DNA from: DATLMR01 sp035634255
Lineage (GTDB): Bacteria > Acidobacteriota > Blastocatellia > UBA7656
Length of the DNA: 64,000 nucleotides
Direction: 5' to 3'
Assembly: GCA_035634255.1 (NCBI GenBank)
Contig: DASQDI010000157.1
Coordinates: 62,001 to 126,000 of the forward strand
The position numbers and the translations under genes are program-made. This document shows, piece after piece, positions 15,985 through 24,629 of this stretch. The stretch's first letter is position 1; each line of letters starts with the position of its first letter. Under the pieces are notes generated by a model. That model was not told the DNA's origin, ran no database searches, and saw only the letters and a list, made by a program, of their open reading frames with translations.

Positions 15985-17691
15985 ATGTCAAGATCGAGAT
16001 TATTATTAGACGATATCAGCCAGCTTCCCCCCTGGGCCGCCAGGATGGCGCGGAAATATTACGCGGGCGAAGCGAGCCACTTCCTCCTGTACAACAACAT
16101 CTACGACCTCGTGCGCTCCGGCTCCGAATACATCAGCCTGCTCAACTACCTTCAGCGCGAGCTCGTCGGCACCAAGCACCTCCTGACCTACAACCGCAGC
16201 GAGGGCATCAAGTTCGGCTCCCCCGAAGCCGAGCGCGCCTTCATGGCGCAGTTGCGCGTGGCCGACCCTCTGGCCGGGCGCGACGCATCTAAACAACTGC
16301 CGAAGGACCCCTCGCGCGCGATCCCCCTGATCGAGCACTTCCTACTCTACGGGGATCAGGTCGCCGTCATCATCAACTTCCTCGACACGATCATCCCGGC
16401 CGGAGACATCAGCTACATGTCGGGCGACGACCGGACCAACCTCGTCTCCATGCAGAGGTGGATCACGAGCTCGCGCCTGCTCAGGAAAGACAACATCGTC
16501 ATCCTCGTCGCCGAGAGCGTGGCCGAAGTCCACCCGCGCATCCGAAACAACTCGCGGCTCTCGGGCATAGAGATCCCGTACCCGGACGACAAGGAGCGGC
16601 TCGAATTCATCCGGCACATGCGCGGCCAGTTGCCGCAGTTGCAGAGCGACGTGACGGACGAGCAGATGTCGCACGTCACCTCGGGCCTCAACCGCGTGCA
16701 CCTGAACTCGCTCATCCGCGGGGCCGCGACCGAAGGCGGCACCCTCACGCTCGACAAGGTGCGGCAGAAGAAGAAGGAGCTGATCGAAGCGGAGACCGTG
16801 GGCCTCGTCGAATTCGTCCAGCCGCGCTTCGGGCTCGACTCGGTGGGCGGCATGGCGAAGGCCAAGGAGTACCTGCGCTCGATCTCCGAGACCATCCGCC
16901 TCGGCAACACGGAAGAAGCGCCGATGGGCATTCTGATCTCGGGGCCTGTCGGCACGGGCAAGACGTTTCTGGCCGAGTGCTTCGCGCACGATTGCGGGCT
17001 GAACGTCGTCGCCTTCAAGAATTTTCGCGAGCGGTGGGTCGGGTCGAGCGAGGCGAATCTGGAGAAGATTCTGAACCTGCTACAGACCCTCGCGCCCATA
17101 GTCGTGATAGTCGACGAGGCGGACGCCACGCTCGGCTCGCGCGAGACGGGGGGCGATTCGGGTGTGGACTCCCGCATCTTCTCGAAGCTCGCGGCGGCGA
17201 TGGGCGACACCCGAAACCGCGGGCGGATACTCTGGATACTGATGACGAGCCGCCCCGACCTGCTGCCCATCGACCTCAAGCGCCAGGGCCGCGCGGAGGA
17301 GCACATATCGCTCTTCTACCCCGAGACTCAGGAAGACCGCCTCGCGATAATCGAGGCGATGGTGAGGAAGAACAAGATCGCGCACGAGGTGCAGGACTGG
17401 GCCCCGATCACGAAGAGCAACATCGTCCTTTCGGGGGCGGACATCGAATCGATCCTGATACGCGCGCGCCGCGTGGCTCGCGTCGCGGGGAGGGCGTCGG
17501 TCACCCAGGCCGACCTTGAGCAGGTCGCGAGCGAATTCACCCCGGCCCGCGACGAGATGGCCGTCGAGTACCAGACGCTCGTGGCCGCGCGCGAGGCCAC
17601 GTCGCGGGAGATGGTGCCCGAAAGGTACCGCCACCTCTCGCCTATGGAGCTGAGCCAGCGCATCGAAGAGCTGCGCGCTTACATCAGGTAG
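15985..17691 (+). CDS. Two-domain AAA+ ATPase (degenerate N-domain, active C-domain)
   Basis: The 568-residue protein has two AAA-like halves. The N-terminal half (about residues 25-265) keeps a Walker-B-like strand (VAVIINFLDTI, about 126-136) but no P-loop, so it should not hydrolyse ATP. The C-terminal half (about 280-510) is complete: GPVGTGKT at 320-327, IVVIVDEAD at 372-380, and an Arg-finger candidate in KRQGRAEE. The lid region contains LSGADIESILIRARRVA. The arrangement resembles Ycf46-type ATPases and, by neighbourhood, could serve PspA as Vps4 serves ESCRT-III. Function is inferred from context. Confidence 0.88.
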   Translation: MSRSRLLLDDISQLPPWAARMARKYYAGEASHFLLYNNIYDLVRSGSEYISLLNYLQRELVGTKHLLTYNRSEGIKFGSPEAERAFMAQLRVADPLAGRDASKQLPKDPSRAIPLIEHFLLYGDQVAVIINFLDTIIPAGDISYMSGDDRTNLVSMQRWITSSRLLRKDNIVILVAESVAEVHPRIRNNSRLSGIEIPYPDDKERLEFIRHMRGQLPQLQSDVTDEQMSHVTSGLNRVHLNSLIRGAATEGGTLTLDKVRQKKKELIEAETVGLVEFVQPRFGLDSVGGMAKAKEYLRSISETIRLGNTEEAPMGILISGPVGTGKTFLAECFAHDCGLNVVAFKNFRERWVGSSEANLEKILNLLQTLAPIVVIVDEADATLGSRETGGDSGVDSRIFSKLAAAMGDTRNRGRILWILMTSRPDLLPIDLKRQGRAEEHISLFYPETQEDRLAIIEAMVRKNKIAHEVQDWAPITKSNIVLSGADIESILIRARRVARVAGRASVTQADLEQVASEFTPARDEMAVEYQTLVAAREATSREMVPERYRHLSPMELSQRIEELRAYIR

Positions 17692-17722
17692 CGGGCGGGA
17701 AAGACAGACGGGAGGAGCACGT

Positions 17723-18373
17723 ATGACTTTGACCGAAGGGACGCGATGGGTTTATGAAGAGCTTCTCAACTGCATCACTCATGGCCTTGGCCTCGCCCTG
17801 AGCGTCGCGGGCTTTCTCGCGCTCCTCGCGCTTTCCGTCATGCGCGGCGACGGGTGGCACATCGCCGGGTGCACGATCTTCGGCGTCACTCTGATGTTTC
17901 TGTACGGCGCGTCGACCCTGTACCACGGCTTCAGAGCCGTGCACCTGAAGCGCGTCCTCCGCATCCTTGATCATTCGGCCATCTACCTGCTGATCGCGGG
18001 GACGTACACGCCTTTCACTCTGGTAAACCTGCGGGGCTCGTGGGGCTGGGGCCTCTTCTCGACGGTCTGGGTACTGGCGCTGCTCGGGATACTGTTCAAG
18101 GTCTTCTTCGTCGACAGGTTCGAAGTGCTCTCCACCGTAGTCTACCTGCTGATGGGCTGGCTGGGCGTGGTCGCGATCAAGCCGATGCTGACCCTCCTGC
18201 CTACCGGGGGCTTGATCTGGCTCGTGGCGGGCGGGCTCGCGTACACGGTCGGGGTAGTATTTTTCGCCTGCCGGAAGGTCCCTTACAATCACGCCATCTG
18301 GCACCTGTTCGTGCTCGCGGGGAGCATCTGCCATTACTTCGCCGTGGTCACTTCGGTCCTGCCGAGGCCATAA
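17723..18373 (+). CDS. Haemolysin III / TrhA family membrane protein
   Basis: The 216-residue protein has seven hydrophobic helices and the family's signature residues: NCITHGLGL near the start, STLYHGF in helix 3, ILDHSAIYLLIAGTYTPF, and AIWHLFVLAGSICHYFAV at the end. The conserved His and Asp residues are those that bind zinc in the related PAQR receptors. TrhA homologues in Bacillus and E. coli have been tied to membrane fluidity. GGAGGAG lies 8 bases before the ATG. The gene follows the AAA+ ATPase by 31 bases on the same strand, so it may belong to the same membrane-stress unit. Confidence 0.9.
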   Translation: MTLTEGTRWVYEELLNCITHGLGLALSVAGFLALLALSVMRGDGWHIAGCTIFGVTLMFLYGASTLYHGFRAVHLKRVLRILDHSAIYLLIAGTYTPFTLVNLRGSWGWGLFSTVWVLALLGILFKVFFVDRFEVLSTVVYLLMGWLGVVAIKPMLTLLPTGGLIWLVAGGLAYTVGVVFFACRKVPYNHAIWHLFVLAGSICHYFAVVTSVLPRP

Positions 18374-18375
18374 GG

Positions 18376-19170
18376 ATGAAAGAGTACTTCGACACTAACC
18401 GCGACCTCTGGGACCGCCTGGCCGAGATAAATTCGAAGTCGGAATTCTACGACCTCGAAGGCTTCAAAGCGGGGGAGTCCTCCCTTTCGTCCGTCGAGCT
18501 GGAAGAGGTGGGCGAGGTCGCGGGGCGCTCGCTCCTCCACCTGCAATGTCACTTCGGCATGGACACCCTGTCATGGGCGAGGCTCGGGGCGAAGGCGACG
18601 GGGGTAGATTTTTCGGAAGAGGCGATAAGGCTCGCGCGGGAGCTCGCGGCCGAGTTGAACCTGGACGCGCGGTTCGTGCAGTCGAACGTCTACGACCTGC
18701 CCGAGGCGCTCGACGACAGGTTCGATGTCGTCTTCACCTCTTACGGAGTCCTCAGCTGGCTGCCCGACCTGAAGAGGTGGGCGGAGGTCGCGTCCCATTT
18801 CCTCAGGCCCGGCGGGACGTTTTACATAGCCGAGTTTCACCCCGTCGTGTACATGCTGGATGAAGAGAAGGGCGACAGTTTTCAGTTCCCCTACTTCCAC
18901 TCGCCCGACCCTCTGGCGCTCGAAACCGAGGGCTCGTACGCGGACCGCTCGGCCGACCTTTCGCACACGGAGTATTCGTGGATCCACAGCCTGAGCGACG
19001 TGATCAACTCGCTCATCGGGGCGGGGCTAAGACTGGAGTACGTGCATGAGTTCCCTTTCAGCACGCATGACTGCTTCAGGTTCGTCGAAGAGACGGCGCC
19101 CCGCCAGTTCAGGGTCAAGGGCCGCGCGGTCGATGTCCCGATGATGTTTTCTATCCGCGCGACTAAATAA
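18376..19170 (+). CDS. SAM-dependent class I methyltransferase
   Basis: The 264-residue protein has the Rossmann methyltransferase core. Motif I appears as LLHLQCHFGMDTLSWA, a variant in which the usual GxGxG reads QCHFG. Then come TGVDFSEEAIRLAR (acidic residue binding the SAM ribose) and FDVVFTSYGVLSWLPDL (motif IV region). The C-terminal half has YADRSADLSHTEYSW. The substrate is unknown. The ATG lies 2 bases after the stop of the trhA-like gene, so translation is coupled. The frame is open further upstream inside that gene, but the context favours this start. Confidence 0.85.
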   Translation: MKEYFDTNRDLWDRLAEINSKSEFYDLEGFKAGESSLSSVELEEVGEVAGRSLLHLQCHFGMDTLSWARLGAKATGVDFSEEAIRLARELAAELNLDARFVQSNVYDLPEALDDRFDVVFTSYGVLSWLPDLKRWAEVASHFLRPGGTFYIAEFHPVVYMLDEEKGDSFQFPYFHSPDPLALETEGSYADRSADLSHTEYSWIHSLSDVINSLIGAGLRLEYVHEFPFSTHDCFRFVEETAPRQFRVKGRAVDVPMMFSIRATK

Positions 19171-19196
19171 ACTTTCTACGATCAGGTTCGATCAGG

Positions 19197-21767
19197 TCAC
19201 GCGTCCGACCCGCCCGCTCTGCCAGGCACAAGCTCTTTCGCGCGGTTTTGCAGCTCGAACAGTTTCGTCAGAGCTTCGACCGGGCTCATGTCGTTGATGT
19301 CCAGATTGACCAGCATATCGAGCAAAGGCCCGAGCCTCGCGGAGACCTCTTCGGACCCGTTCGCGGGTTGCTGTGAGGTATTTTTATTCCCGTCACAATC
19401 GGCGAGCAGCTCTTCGGCGCGGCGGAGCACGGGCCTCGGCAGGCCCGCGAGTTTGGCCACGTACGTGCCGAAGCTCTTCTCCGCCCTGCCGGGCTCGACC
19501 CTATGGAGGTACTGGACCTTCCCCCCGCGCTCGCGCACGGCCATGTGAAAGTTGCGGACTCTCGGGAGGTACTCCTCGCAATTCGTCAGCTCGTGGTAGT
19601 GGGTGGCGAAGAGGGTCTTCGCGCCGAGCCTCGGGTGGTTGTGCAGGTATTCGACCACCGAGCGCGCGATGGCCAGCCCGTCGGCGGTCGAGGTCCCGCG
19701 GCCTATCTCGTCGAGCAGCACGAGGCTCCGGGGGGTCGCGTTGTGCAGGACGTGCGCCGTCTCGATCATCTCTATCATGAAGCTGGAATGGCCCCGGAGC
19801 GTGTAGTCGTTCAGGCCGATCCGCGTGAATATCCTGTCGACCAGACCCAGCCGCGCGGAGGCGGCCGGGACGAAACACCCGATCTGGGCGAGCAGGCAGA
19901 TCAACGCCACCTGCCTGAGGTAGACCGATTTCCCGGCCATATTCGGCGCGGTCAGGAGCATGATCTGCGCGTCGCGGTTCGACAGGCGCGTATCGTTCGG
20001 GGTGAACTTCCGGCCGTCGAGCATCTGCTCGATCATAGGGTGGCGGCCCTTGACTATCGAGATCTCGTCGCCTTCGTCCAGTTCAGGGCGCACGTAGTTG
20101 AAGCGCCCGGAGCATTCGGCGAGCGCCGCGTACAGGTCGAGCCGCGCGAGTCCCGAGGCCACGCGCTGGATGCGCTCCTGATTCCGCCCGACCTCGTCGA
20201 GCACCTGCCGGTAGAGGTTGGCTTCGAGCTCGCTGATCGTCGCGCGCGCGTTGGCGATCAGCGCCTCGTGCTCCTTAAGCTCAAGGGTGAAGAACCGCTC
20301 GGCGTTCGCGAGCGTCTGCTTCCTGATGTAGTCCGTCGGCACGAGCCTCAGGTTAGGTTTCGTCACCTCGATGTAATAGCCGAAGACCTTGTTGTAGCCG
20401 ACCTTGAGCGACCGGATGCCCGTGCGCTTGCGTTCATGCTCTTCGAGCTTCGCGAGGAAGCCGCGGCCCTCCGAGAGCGTGGCCCGAAGCTCGTCAAGCT
20501 CGGACGAGAAACCGGCGCGGATGATGCCGCCCCTCTCGAAGTCGGAAGGCGGGCGGTCGGAGATCGCGCGGTTGATGTATTCGACGATTGAATCGACCGA
20601 TTCGAGCGGCGCGACGAAGTCGGGGGGGGCGGCCTGTTTTTCGAGGATCGAGCGGAGCTCCGCGACCGCCCCGAGGCTGTGGGCGAGCGCGACGGTCTCG
20701 GCGGGCGCGGCCATCCTGCGGCGCACGCGCCCGAGCAGACGCTCCACGTCCAGAACATTTTCGAGGCGGGAGCGGACCTGCTCGCGGGCCTGCGGCCGAT
20801 TGAAGAACCACTCGACCGCGTCCTGCCGCTCGCGCAGCTGCCGCAGGTCAAGCAGGGGGTGGCGGAACCACCGGCGGAGCAGGCGGCCCCCCATCGGGGT
20901 CTCGGAGAGGTCTATGCTCGAGACGAGCGAGCCGGTGGGCGCGCCGCCCGTGAAGTCCCACCCCTGAAATAATTCGAGGTTGCGGATGGTCTGCGCGTCG
21001 AGCTGCATGAAATTTTCCGCGCGGTAGGTTTGCAGCTCCGACAGGTTCGCGAGCGCGTCGGGCTGCGTGTCGCGCAGGTACGCGATGATCGCGCCGGCGG
21101 CCGACGCGACGAGCGGCTTGTCTTCGCACCCGAATGCTTCGAGCGTGATGACTTCGAAGTGGTCGAGCAGGGCTTCGCGCGAGGGCTTCGGCCGCCACGA
21201 CTCTTCCGGGGTCCGCGTCACGGAGCGCACCTCCATCTCCGACAGGTCGAGCCCTTCGGGCGCGAGCAGTTCCGAGGGCGCGATCCGCTCGAGCTCCGCC
21301 GCGGCCTGGGCGCGCTCAAGCTCGGTCGCGCGAAACTCGCCCGTGGTCACGTCCGCGTACGCGAGCCCCGCGCGGCCGTCGGAGGTTATGAAGCTCGCGA
21401 GGTAATTGTTCGCGCGCCCTTCGAGCAGGCCCGGCTCGATCACCGTGCCGGGGGTTATGATGCGGACCACCTCGCGCTCGACCAGCCCCTTGCCCGGAGG
21501 CGTCACCTGGTCGCACACGGCGACCTTGAAGCCCCGGTTGATGAGCCTTGAGAGGTGGGTCTCCAGAGAGCGGACGGGGACGCCGGCGAGGGGGTGAACG
21601 TTCCCCTTCCCGAACGATTTGCGGGTCAGCACTATCCCCAGCTCCCGCGCAAGAGTCCGCGCGTCGTCGTCGAACGTCTCGTAGAAATCGCCGATCTGAA
21701 ACAGAAGGATCATGCCGGGGTACCGGCGCTTGATCTCGACGTATTGGCGGCGGAGCGGTGTTGTCAT
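19197..21767 (-). CDS. mutS: DNA mismatch repair protein MutS
   Basis: The 856-residue protein has all expected MutS parts: the mismatch-binding Phe-x-Glu motif in the N-terminal domain (GDFYETFDDDA), the connector, the lever and clamp helices, and the ABC-type ATPase with Walker A (TAPNMAGKSVYLRQ), Walker B (LVLLDEIGRGTSTADG) and the His switch (FATHYHELT). A short C-terminal extension is present. It recognises mispairs and recruits MutL. MutL is not in the window. The Mrr-like gene ends 6 bases upstream of the mutS start, so the two are co-transcribed. Confidence 0.97.
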   Translation of the reverse strand: MTTPLRRQYVEIKRRYPGMILLFQIGDFYETFDDDARTLARELGIVLTRKSFGKGNVHPLAGVPVRSLETHLSRLINRGFKVAVCDQVTPPGKGLVEREVVRIITPGTVIEPGLLEGRANNYLASFITSDGRAGLAYADVTTGEFRATELERAQAAAELERIAPSELLAPEGLDLSEMEVRSVTRTPEESWRPKPSREALLDHFEVITLEAFGCEDKPLVASAAGAIIAYLRDTQPDALANLSELQTYRAENFMQLDAQTIRNLELFQGWDFTGGAPTGSLVSSIDLSETPMGGRLLRRWFRHPLLDLRQLRERQDAVEWFFNRPQAREQVRSRLENVLDVERLLGRVRRRMAAPAETVALAHSLGAVAELRSILEKQAAPPDFVAPLESVDSIVEYINRAISDRPPSDFERGGIIRAGFSSELDELRATLSEGRGFLAKLEEHERKRTGIRSLKVGYNKVFGYYIEVTKPNLRLVPTDYIRKQTLANAERFFTLELKEHEALIANARATISELEANLYRQVLDEVGRNQERIQRVASGLARLDLYAALAECSGRFNYVRPELDEGDEISIVKGRHPMIEQMLDGRKFTPNDTRLSNRDAQIMLLTAPNMAGKSVYLRQVALICLLAQIGCFVPAASARLGLVDRIFTRIGLNDYTLRGHSSFMIEMIETAHVLHNATPRSLVLLDEIGRGTSTADGLAIARSVVEYLHNHPRLGAKTLFATHYHELTNCEEYLPRVRNFHMAVRERGGKVQYLHRVEPGRAEKSFGTYVAKLAGLPRPVLRRAEELLADCDGNKNTSQQPANGSEEVSARLGPLLDMLVNLDINDMSPVEALTKLFELQNRAKELVPGRAGGSDA

Positions 21768-21773
21768 AGTAAC

Positions 21774-22481
21774 TCAGACGAGCCTCGACAGGAGGTCGCG
21801 GTGCTCCCTTACCGAATCATGAAGTCGCTTCAGCTCGCCGACGCCGATCACGGTCACCTGGTCCCAGATTTCATGGAAAGAGCCGGAGAGGCGGCGGTCC
21901 GCGAACTTGCCCGCCCGCTCGTCGGCGATCACGAGAAAGAGGCGCGAGCGTTGCAGGTCGAAGGCCTGCTTCAGGCGCGTGAGCGCGCTGTCGACGCTGC
22001 CGGACACCTGCACTTCGAAGACATGGCTGAGGCGCGGGGCCGACGGGGCCTCGCGCCACACGACATCGTAATAATCGAACTCCGCCTCCGCGTGGAAGCC
22101 GAGGGCGAGGCCCAGGTCGACGAGCATCTCCTGCGCTTCCGAATGGGTGATCGCGCGCTTCGGGGCTTCCGACGGTGAGCCGGAGCGGGTGACGCGCATG
22201 GCCTCGGCCTCGACCCTCCTCCGCCCCTTCTCCGTCAGGACCCAGCTCGCCCGCTCGCGGCGCATGTCCCCGCTCTCTATGAGCTGGCGGCCCGCGCGCT
22301 GCACGACGAAGTGCCACCTGCTGCGCCCCGCGCGGCCGCGCTCGCCCAGCTCCTCGGGCGTGATCTGCGGGAAGTGGCGCACGAGCCTCTCGTAGAGGTA
22401 GCGAAGCTGGTCGCTGCCGCCCGTCGCTTGCAGTTCCTGTAATATCGGGAGTTCAACCCGCGCGGCTTCGGGAAAGGGCAT
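21774..22481 (-). CDS. Mrr_N winged-helix protein with possible PD-(D/E)xK nuclease-like domain
   Basis: The 235-residue protein has an N-terminal winged-helix region of about 90 residues (PILQELQATGGS...RWHFVVQRAGRQLIESGDMRRE...WVLTEKGRRRVE) that resembles the Mrr restriction family N-domain. The C-terminal half has FDYYDVVWREAP followed by HVFEVQVSGSVDSALTRLKQA, an order compatible with the D...ExQ core of PD-(D/E)xK nucleases. The second acidic motif ends in Gln instead of Lys, so activity is unclear. It precedes mutS by 6 bases. I cannot tell whether it acts in repair, restriction or regulation. Confidence 0.65.
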   Translation of the reverse strand: MPFPEAARVELPILQELQATGGSDQLRYLYERLVRHFPQITPEELGERGRAGRSRWHFVVQRAGRQLIESGDMRRERASWVLTEKGRRRVEAEAMRVTRSGSPSEAPKRAITHSEAQEMLVDLGLALGFHAEAEFDYYDVVWREAPSAPRLSHVFEVQVSGSVDSALTRLKQAFDLQRSRLFLVIADERAGKFADRRLSGSFHEIWDQVTVIGVGELKRLHDSVREHRDLLSRLV

Positions 22482-22868
22482 CGGCTAATCACCCATCACT
22501 TACAAGCTGGCAAGCAATTGTAGTGAACCTCTCCCGAGGTTGGCAACACGAACGGCGCCCAATATTTCGGTCGGCCATGCGGCGGGGAGCGGCCGGGGGT
22601 ATAATTTATTTCCGTAACCAACTATCCGCCCATTCCGTCTTTATAGACGAAGCCCACAAGGTCGGCCTCCGGCGCAAGGGCGGGCCGGGCGGGAGCGACG
22701 ACGGGTTGCCGGTTAAAATGTTCTTTGCAGTCTTCGCGCCATCGGGCGAGCAGGTTGATGAAAACGCTGAACAAAGTTAACGTTATGACGTTGACTAAGC
22801 TGTAGTCCAAAAGAAAGTCAACCGACGCAGGGCCGTTCAAGATTGGAAGCGAAGGGACGAATACACGT
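22482..22868. promoter_or_regulatory. Intergenic region with -10 box upstream of the sigma-factor operon
   Basis: This 387-base gap separates the Mrr-like gene (minus) from the ECF sigma gene (plus). A consensus TATAAT lies at 22600-22605 on the plus strand without a clear -35. It would give a leader of about 255 nt for the sigma operon. A doubtful minus-strand reading frame is listed separately. Confidence 0.4.
22622..22840 (-). CDS. Doubtful 72-residue membrane peptide
   Basis: This minus-strand frame with a TTG start has one hydrophobic segment (YSLVNVITLTLFSVFINLLARW) followed by a Pro/Ala-rich tail. Third codon positions are mostly G or C, as in real genes here. There is no ribosome binding site and no recognisable family, and it overlaps the presumed leader of the sigma operon. 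It may be chance. Confidence 0.22.
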   Translation of the reverse strand: MNGPASVDFLLDYSLVNVITLTLFSVFINLLARWREDCKEHFNRQPVVAPARPALAPEADLVGFVYKDGMGG

Positions 22869-23627
22869 TTGCGAATCGAGCGTAAAGGCCAGTTGCAAGC
22901 GGACGAACCGACCGCACACTCCGCGGCTCATGGCACTCTGACCGACAGCCTCCCCATCGAAGACGACGCCTCGCCGGAAGACGCGGCCGGGTTCGTCCTC
23001 GACGTGGGCGAGTCGGTGCGCGTGCCGAGCGAGGACGACCTGATCCTCAAGAGCCTCGCGGGGGACCACGACGCTTTCGAGGTGCTGGTCCGCCGCCACA
23101 CGAGCCGAGTCTTCAATATCGTCGGCAGCTTCTTCCGCCGCCGGGATATGGTCGAAGACATCGGGCAGGAGGTGTTCGCCAAGGCCTTCTTCTCCCTCCG
23201 AAGCTTCACGCTCGGGCGCTCGTTCGAAGCCTGGGTGGCCAAGATAGCCGTCAACGCCTGCTACGACCACCTGAGGGCCCAGCGCCGCCGCATTGAATAC
23301 CAGATGCCCCGGAACGCGGAGGAGGAAGACGACTGGCTGGAGCTTCAGATGTTGGAGGCCGCCACCGAGCGGCACGCCAGCGCCGAACGCCAGCGCGACG
23401 CGGCGGAGATATCCGAGCGGCTGCTGTCGAGGCTCGACCCGGAGGACAGGCTGGTCCTGGTGCTGATAGACAGGGACGGTTATTCGATCAAAGACGTTGC
23501 CGACATGACGGGATGGGGGCAATCCAAGATTAAAGTGCGAGCCTTCCGCGCGCGGCGCGCGCTCCGGGCGGCGATGAAGCGCCTGACGATGAGCGCCGAG
23601 CGGAAGCAGAGGAATAATAATAGATGA
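22869..23627 (+). CDS. ECF (sigma-70 family) RNA polymerase sigma factor
   Basis: The 252-residue protein has a sigma region 2 (HDAFEVLVRRHTSRVFNIV... then EDIGQEVFAKAF) and region 4 (LDPEDRLVLVLIDRDGYSIKDVADMTGWGQSKIKVRAFRAR in the translated protein) with a helix-turn-helix. Region 3 is missing, which defines the ECF class. About 45 residues precede region 2. The TTG start at 22869 is supported only by AAGGGA upstream; a later GTG near 23005 is possible. Its stop overlaps the anti-sigma start by four bases (ATGA), so the two are translationally coupled. Confidence 0.9.
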   Translation: MRIERKGQLQADEPTAHSAAHGTLTDSLPIEDDASPEDAAGFVLDVGESVRVPSEDDLILKSLAGDHDAFEVLVRRHTSRVFNIVGSFFRRRDMVEDIGQEVFAKAFFSLRSFTLGRSFEAWVAKIAVNACYDHLRAQRRRIEYQMPRNAEEEDDWLELQMLEAATERHASAERQRDAAEISERLLSRLDPEDRLVLVLIDRDGYSIKDVADMTGWGQSKIKVRAFRARRALRAAMKRLTMSAERKQRNNNR

Positions 23628-24142
23628 ACAAGCATACGGACCAACTCCGGGACATCGGTTGCAGGCGGGCGCAAAAGCTCTTCGCCGCGGCGGGCGATGA
23701 ACGCGCGGGACTCGAAAGGCACCTGAAAGGGTGCGAGGACTGCTCCCTGCAATACAGGATTCATTCCCTCACCCGCACGGTGCTCGACTACTCCGGGGCC
23801 AGAGAGCCCATCACGCCGGGGGAAGATTTCTTCGTGTCCCTGCGCGCCCGGCTAGAACGCGGCCCGCAGGGCGCGGGGGGAGCGCAGCCCGCGTTCGACG
23901 ATTCGTGGGCCGCCGCTTTGCTGCTCACCGCGCGCCAGCTGATCCCGGCCATGGCTTTGCTCCTGTTGTTCATCATCGGCGCGACCCTAATCGGCGGCGG
24001 GCAGCCCTCGGCCGGAGATCAGGCCGCCGCCCGCCCCAGCGACCGGGTGCTCTTCAACGACATCTATGATTACCCGGCCCCGACCGCCGACGACGTGCTT
24101 GAGACGTTAGTTGCCTTGGAGGAAAAAGAGAATGGAAAGTAG
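23624..24142 (+). CDS. Zinc-finger anti-sigma factor
   Basis: The 172-residue protein has an N-terminal HxxxCxxC zinc site (HLKGCEDCS, about residues 34-42), the mark of the zinc-binding anti-sigma family that grips ECF sigma factors. One transmembrane helix follows at about residues 107-125 (IPAMALLLLFIIGATLI). A short exported tail ends with DVLETLVALEEKE. It should sequester the sigma factor encoded just upstream and release it on an envelope signal. Its start overlaps the sigma stop and its end overlaps the next gene by 11 bases. Confidence 0.9.
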   Translation: MNKHTDQLRDIGCRRAQKLFAAAGDERAGLERHLKGCEDCSLQYRIHSLTRTVLDYSGAREPITPGEDFFVSLRARLERGPQGAGGAQPAFDDSWAAALLLTARQLIPAMALLLLFIIGATLIGGGQPSAGDQAAARPSDRVLFNDIYDYPAPTADDVLETLVALEEKENGK

Positions 24143-24557
24143 GACGGCCAGTCAAAGCAAGGCCCGGCTGATCGTGCTCGCGGTCTTCGTCATCGGTTTC
24201 GCGGCCGGGGCGCTGTCGATGAACCTTTACCAGCGCAGCTCGGGCCCCGACCCCAATCACTCGGAGGTGGACTCGAAGCCGCAGGAGCGGATCGTCAGGC
24301 AGATGAACCAGAAGCTCTCCCTCACCCCCGAGCAGCAGGACGCGATAAGCCGGATCCTCGACGAGACCTTCGACAATTACAACGAGATCAGGAAAGAGAT
24401 GGAGCCCCGGATCAAGGATTTCAAGCCGCGTTTCGACGAGGAGCGGCAGAAGTCGCGGGACCGGATCCGCGCCGTGCTTACCCCCGAGCAGTTGCCCCGG
24501 TTCGAGAAGATGGTCGAAGAGAACGACCTCAAGCGCGAGAAGCTGAACAAGAATTGA
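24132..24557 (+). CDS. Membrane-anchored Spy/CpxP-like (LTxxQ) envelope protein
   Basis: The 141-residue protein has an N-terminal membrane anchor (about residues 13-32, LIVLAVFVIGFAAGALSM). The exported part is a charged helical domain with two LTPEQ elements (LSLTPEQQDAISRIL and AVLTPEQLPRFEKM). These repeats mark Spy/CpxP/CnrX-like periplasmic proteins that sense or chaperone in the envelope. Its position directly after an anti-sigma factor, with an 11-base overlap, suggests it tunes release of the sigma factor. The start ATG at 24132 is preceded by GGAAAAAGAG. Confidence 0.82.
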   Translation: MESRTASQSKARLIVLAVFVIGFAAGALSMNLYQRSSGPDPNHSEVDSKPQERIVRQMNQKLSLTPEQQDAISRILDETFDNYNEIRKEMEPRIKDFKPRFDEERQKSRDRIRAVLTPEQLPRFEKMVEENDLKREKLNKN

Positions 24558-24629
24558 GCGGGCGGCTTTTCACAGCGCCGTGGACAGCGGATGACGGAAG
24601 ATGGAAGGCGGCGCGGGCAGAAAAAAGTC

